A DNA stretch of 64,000 nucleotides. It comes from Aphelocoma coerulescens (taxonomy: Eukaryota; Chordata; Aves; Passeriformes; Corvidae). A program made the position numbers and the translations under genes. Position 1 is the stretch's first letter. Every line of letters starts with the position of its first letter. The notes beneath the pieces were generated by a model. That model saw only the letters and a list, made by a program, of their open reading frames with translations. It made no database searches and was not told where the DNA came from. The stretch spans positions 11,222,924 to 11,286,923 of the forward strand of contig NC_091023.1 of NCBI RefSeq assembly GCF_041296385.1, given 5' to 3'. Positions 23,121 through 33,196 of this stretch are shown here, piece after piece.

Positions 23121-23408
23121 TGTTACAGCAGGGATACTGCAACACGTGTATCAGACAACGAGGCCCGTGGAAAAGAAATATCTATGGACGGATTCTTGCT
23201 AGATGTTTCAGAGATGTTTATTTCTCCAGCTGCATGGCCGGGGCTCTGCCGAGGAACTGCTCAATCACGGGACCCGAGGGTCCTTGCCCACGCAGGGGAA
23301 CACAAACCAACCAATGGGGAACGAGGCTGACCGGGGCAGGGAAACCCTGTGTCTCCCCCCGGGGCCCCTCTCCCAGGACCACATGGCAGGGGGGAAGGGA
23401 CCCCGACA
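23121..23408 (-). repeat. 5' LTR of the Y-box element
   Basis: This 288-bp LTR reads TGTCGGGGTCCC...CTGTAACA on the minus strand. It carries an ATTGG core at 23311-23315 and AATAAA at 23217-23222. The order U3 (C/G-rich, CCAAT-type), poly(A) signal, short U5 is that of a retroviral LTR and agrees with minus-strand transcription. Aligned to the 3' LTR it is about 94% identical. Confidence 0.9.
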
Positions 23409-23414
23409 TAATAT
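23409..23414. repeat. Target-site duplication, right copy
   Basis: TAATAT directly follows the GACA end of the higher-coordinate LTR and matches 21090-21095 exactly. Confidence 0.85.
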
Positions 23415-26400
23415 GTCCAGTCTATAGGAGAAATTAAAATGCCCAGACACCCTTTTTTTGATGGTAATTTAAGCATTCCAACAGGTGTAGGTGTTTTTAT
23501 GTGAGCTTCATACTTAACCAGTTAAGATCTGATGTGGGGGAACCACCTAAGGACTAGAGGGGCTGACCAGCTCTTTATCATCACTACAACAAGAAAGCCC
23601 AGAGGTTGCTCATGTTGCAGCCTCTGAAATGAGCAAAGGCTGCTGACTTTCCTGTCAACAAAGGCTCCAAGTACTTCTGGGCAGGGAAGATTAGTAATGA
23701 TGACAGCACAACATGTAATTTAATGCAGCCTGCTTTAAATGCCCTAAAAAGTCAAAAGAAAAGGCATCTTGCACTTCCCTTTCTCATGGATCACATACAG
23801 CTGCTGTGTGTCTCCAAACAGCTGCAACATTTGTCTGAGGAAGATGCAGGAATCTGTTTAGTGTCTGCATATTTGTCTGAAGAGTGCTTAACAAACCATG
23901 GGGATGATCAGCACTTTTAAAAAGTACCTTGCTCTGGGCCAACTCCTCCATGTCACACAGTGCAGAGGCCTCAATCCGACGTATACTGTGATCTAAACCT
24001 AAATATGCATTAAGGATAACATATACAAGTATCCAGCAATACCCAGAAATACACTCAGCACTGTGGTAAAAGGGCTCACAGCCTGGGTGGGAGGCAGGGA
24101 AAAGCCAGGAGTGAGCATTTGTCCAGGCCAGCACACTGTTCCTTGAGCAGCTCTAACCAAAGCCAACCCCACAGACAGAGGAAAGCATCCCAACTATCCC
24201 AGCTAGCAAACATAATTTTTTTCCTTTTGACAAAAAAGTAAAATACCATCAATTAAAAAATATTTAAAATATTATTCAACGTTTGTTTGGGTTCATTGTT
24301 ATAGCAGCACTGTGTGGCTGATGGATCCCTGGAGCAAATGAGTCGTTGCTGCTGTAGAAAGGTATGTCTGCCTGGCCATGACTTCCTGCTCTCTTGAGTG
24401 TGCTGACAGATCTAATCAGATACTTAACTGTGTTCTTTCAAAAGTGAACTGGAAAGGCATTCAATGACCAGTGAAGACATTTCCAAAGGAAAACACTCAC
24501 TTTCTCCTGAAAAAAAAAAAAAAAATACAAAGGATTAGCTCTCTTTGGAACTATGTTATTGAGAATGAATGGCTGTAAATGTGGATTGCATATGATTTAC
24601 TCTATATCCCAGGATTTGGGGGATGAGTCATATTACTGTACCAGACAATGGCCTGACAAATAAAAAAAAAATCTGCTTCTATTGGGAGAAAGAAATACAT
24701 AGTGGAGAAAAAGAAAGTGTTCTCCAGCACAATGATAAAAATAAATACATATTCAAAAGAATTGTGGGACTGCATTTATTTATAGCAGAAAAAGAAAAAA
24801 AAGGAAATGTTTTCATATCTGGATTTTTCATACTTGTTTATGTAGCAACTACATAGCATATACACATTATGTTTGCATTTTACATGTTTGTATGCATACA
24901 TAACAACAGTACAATTTTGAAAACTTATGTGTTGTCTGGCATGTCCTCAAGCCCTGGATCACTTCTGGACAGAAAGAAGGCAAACCCTAGAAATCTGCTT
25001 ACTTTGGATCTGGCCTCTGACACTCTTTGATGGATAATAGATAGGAGTACCATTTTTAACAGGCCTTCAGCAGAGATAAAAAAACCTATATATTAACTGC
25101 CATATTTCTGTGCTACATCAGAGAATGTAAGAGACAGGGTTTGACTGAAAAAAAAAATGGCCCCCTTGGCATGCGCTGATATCAAGGAATATTAAGTATT
25201 TTCTTCCAGCTCACTGAGCCTTCCCAGATTTAAGGCAGACCAGTACAGCTGTCCACAGCAAGGTAATACGTAGTACAGCCCTTTCAGGAAGAAGTCAAGG
25301 AGACAGCCAGCCAGAGGAAAAACGCTGAGCTAAATTCAACACAATATTACTGTTCATTGCTCTGCTCATTGAAACAGACTTGGAAAGGAAAGTGAATTTA
25401 AGCTCTACAGTGTGTGAAGTGTATATTAAATAGGAAGTTGAATCAAGTGACTATTTATTAGAAAGTACAGGAGATTCTGAGTAACACTATGTATCCTAAA
25501 ACCAGTCTGAGTTGTAGGAATGCCAGTTCAGGCAGCCACTAAAAGCAAAACCTGGGACCTGTGTTTCAAAATGTGAAATTCAGGAAAGGAAAAAAAAAAA
25601 GGAGGTTAAGATGCTTATAAAAGTAGGGTCCTTAGTATGCAACTACTTGAGTTATTGTTCCCCAGAGTAAAAATTGCTATGTCATTAGAAGTAATAAAGA
25701 CTTGTGGAAAACTGCCAGCCATGCTTTGCTCAGGGTAAAGAAAAGCAATGCAGAATTTTACTCCATCTTTCACCAGACTGCTTCAACTCTTTTACTTAAC
25801 TAGAAGCCCATCATAATATTACAGAATACTTCAAAAATGTAATTGGTTTGCAGAAATAAATTAGCTAACAGTGAATGAATCAGACTTTTTTTTCCTGCAC
25901 ACACCAGGCTGATCAATCCTCAGAGATACTTGAACTTGGAAAAGTCACAACTGAAAGCAGTGTTATAGGCTTGTCAGCCCTGTACAATTTTCTCATAATC
26001 AGGTCCTGGCTTTCATTCCTTCTTCTTGCTGTCTCCAAAGAGATACACGCCCACTGGCATGATACTTGTCTTGCTTTGTCAGGAGTGATGTGGAAGAATT
26101 GCAGAGTTGTGCATGGCTGAACTGAGCTTCCAGCTCCCTTTGAAGTCAAGAGAACAGCAGACAGTGTATGTTAGAGTATTTCTTTTATTGCATTTCCCAA
26201 ACCAGTGCTGCTTGAGAGCTTGCCAACGATAAGAAGTTGTTAGTTTCTGTACAGGAGAGCAGCAGCTGCTGGGCACATGCCAATTGTTTTAAGTATCAAC
26301 AGCACTGCCACCTGAAGCTATCAAAAACACAGCAGAGTGAAGGAGGAAAATGCTACAAACTCATCTATACATTTATATCCTGTGCTGCTGTGGGCAGGCT

Positions 26401-29400
26401 GCAATAATCACATACTCAGCCCTTCAAAACAGGGCTGACAAGAAAGTGACTCCAAACATAGCATAGCCAGGAGCGGGGTGAGTGTAAACTTCCAAGTGAT
26501 TGTCCCCCTTTGGGGTTTGCTGCTGGTTTTCTACTTTACTATTGTTTTGAAATCCTCTGTGCTGTTACAGCCGAAGCAGTAACCAGCAGTTCACTTGTTA
26601 ATGTCACAATTTGGGCCAGCAGTGGAAGCACCAGCTGGTTTGCTTCTGACAAAGGCTGCAAAGAAAGGGCTCTGGGCTGGGAGCACACAGCACTTCAACT
26701 TTGATTTGGAGAGCAGTGAGGATTGCCTTTTGATGCATAACTACTTCCATCACATGGTACAGGGCCTCCAGCGTACAAAGCTGCATCCATGATTATGGAA
26801 GTAAAACCATAGGATGGGCATAGGACTTCTGCAACACACCTGAAATGTGTTGAAGTTGTCACATCTCCATTACTCCCCAGTGTCTGCAGAGTTCTGCACT
26901 TGCTGTTTACCTTGACACATATTGGGGCAATAAATACTGAGTTATGAAATGAAATTCTGAAAGATCTGCAGAAAGTAGTTGTATACTTTCATTCTCTTTT
27001 CTTCACTCCACTTGGAGTAATGAAGTCATGAAATGGTTACTTTAATCCCACTCCCATTTTGTCCCATCTTGCAAATCAAAGTAAAATGAATAGGAGATCT
27101 CACTCTAGAGCACACTTCCTGCACCTTGCACCACTGCTGTCAGACATCATCCTCCACACAGTGCCCATCACCATTTTTCAGTATGAAGTGCTCCAGTCCT
27201 GTCTAAAGCCAGTCCTTCACACCTACAGAAACTGAAGGAATTTAGCACTGTCTTCCAGCAAGCAGGCACTGGTGCAAGTACTGATGGCAGACAAGCAGGG
27301 CCAGCCTCCAATGCAGTGTCCTCTCCAGTTCCTAAATGTCTCTACAAGACCTTTCCACCAGCAGGTGTTACTGAACAAGAGAAAACAGCTGTTTGCAGTA
27401 CCAGGGGCTCCTTCACACTCCAAGAACTTGCCATAGGAAATCTTGCCATAGGACATGCTGACACCTGAGAACAGGTCCAGGCAGTCGCCAGCCTTCCCTG
27501 GGGCTGTGTGGGGCACACCAGAGCCTCCACGAGCTGCTAGCATGGGCAAGATGCATCTAAAACAGGCCCATCTCTGGGGAGCAAAGGCTGCCTGTTGGAT
27601 CCTGCAGAAATTCCTCCTTCTCATGGTAAGAAACAGCCAAGATCACAGAGTCTCCATTTGGATAAACTGGAAGCAACGCACTAAAGATAGCTCTGAAAAG
27701 CCATGCCCAACTATTTCAATGGCAACTTTTTTCTTGGAGTGCTGGCAGTGGCTGTTGTACCAGCACACCTACACTCAGATACCAGGCATTTCAGATTTAG
27801 GTGCTGAACAGAAAACTTCAAAGCCTGAACATTTCTGGGGCAGGGAGAGTGGCCAAGAGAAGTTTCAGAAAGCATTTATGTGCTCAAACTTAAAGATAGG
27901 AAAATGCTACTCACCTGGGACATGCAATTCTTGGGAAAATCCAGATTTAGTTATCTTGCTTCTACTAAGTTTGAAGATGTTATTCTGACTATTTTGGGGT
28001 GGGTTTTTTTCAGAAATAAGGTCACATCTTCTATAAGAATTTAAATTATCTGTGTGCCTAATTTGTTTTGATTATCTGTGTTAAGTTATGAAAAATGGAT
28101 TACACATTCAAAACTCTCCAGAGAGGCTGCAGAGTTTTATGAAGGTACAACGGATATGATGCTGCAAAAGCCAGCTGGTTTCCACAATAAAAGATGATCT
28201 GAGATGAAAAGAATATTAGTTTTCCTGATCTCAGGCCTATTTTGAAATAATTATTAAAAGGCAGCTCCAACACTGTGTTAGAAAAGTGGATGGATGAGTA
28301 CCAAAGACATTTTCCTGTCTTTATGAAGGCCTGTTAATAAAAGGAAAATTTTAAAAAGTGAAATATACTACAACCTAAATATCTTCCCATGCAAAAAAAT
28401 GTGTTTCAAACTTACAGACAGGCGCTGAGGTGAGGCTGGCTTTGTATGTGGATGTCATAATGGTACAAAAGAAATGTTATACAGGATAGGTGACCCATAG
28501 TTTAAGAAGGCCATTCCTTGAATAGGATTAAAAATTGAAGACGATATAGGAAATAAAAAGGGCTATGGGGGTAGAAATGCCATAAGTGAGGGTAGCAAAG
28601 CAATAAGAACAGACCATTGATACCCTGTGCACTGTTGACAGCAGCAGGGACAGAGGATTAAAATCCTCACCTAGGGCATAATGGTCCATATCTGTCATGC
28701 AGAACTCGAGTGGTGGGGGTGAGGAGTTAGACCAATAATAATTACAATGAAGTTTAAGAGAACAAAAAGCCTTTGGACAGGCGGGGTGCAAGGGTGGGCA
28801 GTGTGGGGTGTGTCCATCCATGGCTGCACCCCCTTCCTCCAGCCCCTGTCGGAAGGGTGAGTGGGTGCTGCATGCCCCCAGCCACAGCCCCAGGTTGCAC
28901 AGACACAGCTGCTGACCCAGCCAACACACTCGTCTCATTCCCAGATGGCTAGTGAAAGCCTTCATGGAGTCACTAACCCAGGAGAGAGAAGGTAAATGTG
29001 TGTTTGCATCCCATACCCCACCATTTTTCATCCCATTTAAGGTCATTTCCAGCCATGAATGTTCAACTAATTAAGAGAAAACAAGACCTGATTTGAATTC
29101 CCAAGCTGAGACTGCAGCCTTGTCAGATTTCTTCTGCTGTCAGTAATTCCCGTTTTCTTTTGTGTTTTTTTATTCCTTTATCTAGTTTGAGCTGCCTGCA
29201 GGAGGGAAAACAAGCCCACTTGGAGGCTGTGTCTGAGGTATTGCCTCTAATAGTCCAGATTCAAGTCTGCTTGTTTACACTAAAACGCACCTGATCTCGT
29301 TAAAAAGGCTAACACGTGCTGCAGATAAAACCCTAACTAAAGACCTTAACTCTTTGGAAGTTTGTCTATCTTGGTGTTGAATTTACTGTGTAGTGACTGA

Positions 29401-29421
29401 GGTGTGCTGCCAGTGATGGAT

Positions 29422-29495
29422 TCAAGTTGTAATCTCAGCACGGGGGGGGGGCGGGGGGGGTGTGGGCGGGGGGTGTAATCAAGTTGTAATCTCAG
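29422..29495 (+). repeat. G-rich tract flanked by 17-bp direct repeats
   Basis: TCAAGTTGTAATCTCAG occurs at 29422-29438 and exactly again at 29479-29495. Between them lie G-runs of 10, 8, 3 and 6 (29442-29473) separated by 1, 3 and 1 bases, a strong G-quadruplex pattern. The arrangement suggests a slippage or repair event that duplicated the flank around the G-tract. Confidence 0.8.
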
Positions 29496-29645
29496 TTGAG
29501 GTTTTGTCTGCATGTAAATTACTGACAGTGTTAATGGCCATCAGCAAGGAACAAATAATTCTACTCAAAATGCTAGTGCCAGTTTCCTGTCTTTATCACA
29601 ATCCATTCTTAGGAAAGAGTAGTAAACTGAATAAAACAGCCTCCT

Positions 29646-29660
29646 CCCCCCCGCCCCCCC
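29646..29660. repeat. C7-G-C7 tract
   Basis: Two runs of seven C separated by a single G, about 170 bases downstream of the G-rich tract and on the opposite strand sense, so the two could base-pair in single-stranded DNA or RNA. Confidence 0.7.
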
Positions 29661-29805
29661 ATTCATGTAGAAACATTCTTCTTGAAAGCTTTATTCCAAT
29701 TAAAAGCTTTTTTTTTCCCTCCTTGCAGAGAAAAGATGTTCTACCTAGGGATGCATGTGCATTATCAGACTTGCATATTTGCATGTCTTTGTTCTTAACT
29801 TCTTT

Positions 29806-29809
<4 letters not shown>

Positions 29810-29837
<28 letters not shown>
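29810..29837 (+). repeat. Poly(A) run, 28 bases
   Basis: Uninterrupted A28. It could be the tail of an old retrocopy, but the sequence upstream has no recognisable gene and no flanking duplication is apparent, so it is listed only as a simple repeat. Confidence 0.8.
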
Positions 29838-29841
<4 letters not shown>

Positions 29842-32085
29842 TGACAAAGTTATTCCATTTAAATAGGAATTTTAGGATATAATTTCTACATAGAGTTGAA
29901 CTCCAGAAGTACTGGCCATGTGGTCAGATACACAGCTGGACAGATTTTTGTCTCACAGCACTCACCCTGCTCACTAGCTGGGAATGCTTAAATCCCTGCC
30001 CATTCCTAACACTCCCTAGCTTGTGTCACTGATCTGTTGTAATACAAAGGCTCACTGCCTCTCTTCATGGTCCATCAAATTTGAAGGCACCACACTGATA
30101 CTACTGGAAAAATAACACCCTGCACTAATCCTGCTCACTTTTGAGAAGGTTGCTCTCTGGGAGAAAGACTATTGGCATGGGTATTATGCAACTAAGTAAA
30201 CCCAACTGCTGTCATTAAGTTGGTAATATTTAAAAATAATAGTCTCCAACAAAAAAAAATATGTCCAGAATTTGCTACATCTTACTATATTTTCTATGCA
30301 ATGTTCACAAAAGATTGCCTGGTTCAGGTAATTAATAGTGATTTGCTGAAAAATTGATTGAAAAGTTGTGTTTTATGGCAACAGTCTGAGTTGATTTCTT
30401 TGTGTGATCTGATTTCTCTTTGTGCATTTCAGCACTGCAGTAGCAGCTGAAGGATAGACTGAATTCTTAGGTGGCTGTTTTGGTACCAGCAGCCAGGCAG
30501 AATTTATTGCCTGCTGTCATCCATTAACCCATACATATTTAAATAATAGAAAGTACCTGAAGATGATTAGCAGAGTAAATTACCTAAAGTAACGCAGTTA
30601 AAATAGTTCTGCAGTAGCTCTACAGCATGTCAGTGTCACTGAGGAGAGTGTTATGAAAAGGAGTGGAGTTAATGAAATGCCACTTCACTGTCAAGTGCTG
30701 AAGCACCACAAGTGGAGGACTTGTCAGCACAGACAGTGGTGGTGGTGAAAGGCGAAACAGATGGAATTGCACCGGCAAACAGAACCTAACTGACTGTGCT
30801 CTGTGCCACCAGGCAAGGTTAGATGCCACTGCAGTTTCTCATGGTGGCAAAGCACTCCAGGTGACTCTCAAGGCCCCATTTGGCACCAGCAGTGGTCAGA
30901 AAAAAGCATGGGGAAAGAGTCATCCATGTCTGCAGTGGGCTTCCCTCTCTCTGGCAGAGTTTTTGGCCAGGATTTCTGACCATATGGGCCCCGTGGAATC
31001 CCACAGGTTCCTGTCTGCAAATCTGGCAGTATCAATTTTTTTATACTATTTGCATTGGCTACTTTGTGAAATAAAGTCCATGAAATCATGTTTCTGGGTT
31101 TATGCTGTCAGCAAAATACTGAATAATGACACAAACTGCTCCCTCTGTAACAACCTCAGGTTTCTGCAACCCAGCAGACAGTGAAGCCTGCTCAAAGCTG
31201 ACTTGCTTGTCTGGCGGGTAGCAGAAAACTCCCAGTGTGGTAAAGAATGATTTCAGTGCTATCCCCAAGGGGCTTTCTGAGACTCAGGGAAAACAACAAC
31301 ACAGCCAGACCTTTGAAGGTGTCGGACCATGTTACCACAGCTTCCAGGAAGGGCTCAGAAACCTCTCAAGGAATCTCCCTGTTTAAGCAGCTAAAAATAT
31401 TTCAACAGTCTGTCCTCTTCTCTTTCAGAATAAAACTCTCCATCAACTAATGTTTGGGTACATACTTATGAAATGTGTACCACATCCCATCAGGGAGCTG
31501 ACAAAACCTTGTTTTTAGCATGAGAAAATTACTTATACTAACCCAATGTGGTGCAGCACCAGCAAGCAGAAGGATGAGTTCTGCAGGCTGGGAAGGAACC
31601 TTCTTGAGCTGGGCTTCAGCAGATCGTTCATTCTACAGATCAGTTAAACATTAAGTTGTCACAAAATGCAACACTGGCTATGCTATGTAGCCATATTCCT
31701 CAGAGCAGAATGGTGTCACTTAAAGACATAAAATTGCATAATTGTGTGCTTACTGTTCTAGCTACAACATTGACAAGCATTATATTTTATCTCCAAAGAA
31801 AAGAAAAAACGAGAGAAATGTTCATAAATGACCCCATCAAATCAGGTAACGAGCAGGAGACAAAGCAAAGAGTGTATTTTATGTACAGTAATGAAGGAAA
31901 AGCCAGAATTCCCATGGCCAGCCAAATGCCATTGATGATGAATGCAGGTAATTCTGGGGCAGGTACCCACAAACCAGGCACAGGGATTAAAAGGGCATTC
32001 CAAGATAATTAATGTAGTGTTTCATTTGTGCCTTATTTCATTTTTCTTCACCTTTCAGCCTTTTTATTTTTTTAAAGTGTTTTTG

Positions 32086-32111
32086 TTTTTTTTTTTTTTT
32101 TTTTTTTTTTT
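32086..32111 (+). repeat. Poly(T) run, 26 bases
   Basis: Uninterrupted T26 inside a broader T-rich stretch from about 32040. It could be a reverse-strand retrocopy tail, but no retrocopy body was recognised. Confidence 0.8.
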
Positions 32112-32924
32112 ATTGAGCATTTCTGCTCTTTCTATGCCTTGAGGGACTGCTGAGACTGAAAAGTGAACACCTTGAAAAACTCACATTATTTCAGTAAATT
32201 ATGCACATATATTCTGTAAAGGATCTGGGGACTTCCTGCTCACTGTAAATAGCATTTCTTGCTTTATTCCTGCAAAGCTTTACTATGCCTAGAAGCAAGA
32301 ATGCTTTTGTTGTACAGGAGCAAAGTCACTCCTTGAGAAGCTGCTTGGAAACAATAATATTAAACTACAAACCAAAAAACATGTTGACTTCCTATTTTTA
32401 ATGAGAGCTTCATTTTTCTTACCTTGCCAAGCCTGCCAAAATGCTCTCCAAATTAAATGTCATTCCTGAGGCCTAGAGATGTTCAGGTTGGGTTAGAGCC
32501 AGACCTAAGTGAATCAGAAATGAAAATATTTATTTAGTTGTAGAATTAGAAGTAGAAATATATGAAATCTTCCAAAACCATCAAAAGTCTTTCCAAAGAG
32601 AGCATCAGACTATAGCAGTCAAAGGCAGAATATGGCCAGAGTGTATTTAAACAAAATGCAGAAAAAGCCATAGAGAAAAAAAATCAAAGCTTTCCTTGAA
32701 ATAGACCTTGTTTGATTAAATGCACAGCATGGTTATTTTGGCTTTAATTCATTGTGATGTTGAGATCTGAGTGGTTTAAATCTTAATGCAGATTTTCTAC
32801 TGATGTGTGTTTACAGAGTTATTCACACCTTTGAGAAGTATTTTCAGGGAGATGGCAAAGTGGCCCCAAATTCAAATGTTTTTGTTACTCCACCTACTCT
32901 GTTAGCAAGTGCAAATATATGACC

Positions 32925-33196
32925 ACAGAATCATAGAATCATAGAATGGTTTAGCTTGGAAGGGACCTTAAAGATCAACTAATTCCACACCCCCCTGCCA
33001 TGGGCAGGGACACCTTTCACCAGACCAGGTTGTTCAGAGCCCCATCCAACCTGGCCTTGAACATTCCCAGGGATGGGGCAGCCACAGCTTCTCTGGGCAA
33101 CCTGTTCCACCACCCTCATAGTAAACAATTATTTCCTAATATCTAATCTAAACCTACTCTGTTTCAGCTGAAAGCCACTCCCCTTTGTCCTATCAC
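32925..33196 (-). mobile_element. CR1 LINE 3'-end fragment
   Basis: The left end reads CAGAATCATAGAATCATAGAATGG, the reverse complement of the CR1 3' ATTCTATG repeat. The standard CR1 3' untranslated landmarks follow (AAGGGACCTTAAAGATCA, CCCCCTGCCATGGGCAGGGACACC, AACCTGGCCTTGAACA, GGGCAACCTGTTCCA, TTTCCTAATATCTAATCTAAACC, TTTGTCCTATCAC). It is a 5'-truncated insertion of about 270 bp with no open reading frame left. One short internal deletion is seen after CTGTTCCA. Confidence 0.95.

Larger units (their letters stand above)
21090..23414 (-). mobile_element. Complete non-autonomous LTR retrotransposon/endogenous retrovirus carrying a Y-box cold-shock domain
   Basis: Two direct copies of a roughly 289-bp sequence (21096-21384 and 23121-23408) bound a 1.74-kb interior. 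The termini are TGTT/AACA-type, and the flanks carry an identical 6-bp duplication, TAATAT (21090-21095 and 23409-23414). A primer-binding site inside the higher-coordinate LTR and AATAAA signals within the LTRs set transcription on the minus strand. A 6-bp duplication is typical of class II (alpha/beta-like) retroviruses. No protease, reverse transcriptase, integrase or envelope frame is present, so any mobility would have needed proteins supplied by another element. In order the interior holds a gag-position ORF, a G+C-rich block and an intronless Y-box domain. The three coding segments are in three different frames, so the copy is probably inactive. I do not recognise it as a named family. 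Confidence 0.92.
23415..32924. other. Non-coding stretch, no gene recognised
   Basis: No recognisable gene. Two longer open frames, 27455-27988 plus (177 codons) and 28528-29046 minus (172 codons), have no identifiable motif, no splice-site support and compositions like translated non-coding DNA. Simple-sequence items are A-runs at about 24510-24525 and 29810-29837, a G-rich tract at 29442-29473, a C-rich tract at 29646-29660 and a T-run at 32086-32111. No CR1 was recognised here until 32925. Confidence 0.6.

Noticed and set aside
27455..27988. 177-codon plus-strand open frame
   Set aside because: No recognised domain or low-complexity protein signature. Overlapping open frames exist on the opposite strand over part of it.
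28528..29046. 172-codon minus-strand open frame
   Set aside because: No family motif and irregular composition; considered chance.
29700..29837. Possible processed retrocopy ending in A28
   Set aside because: No recognisable transcript body upstream and no flanking target duplication found by eye.
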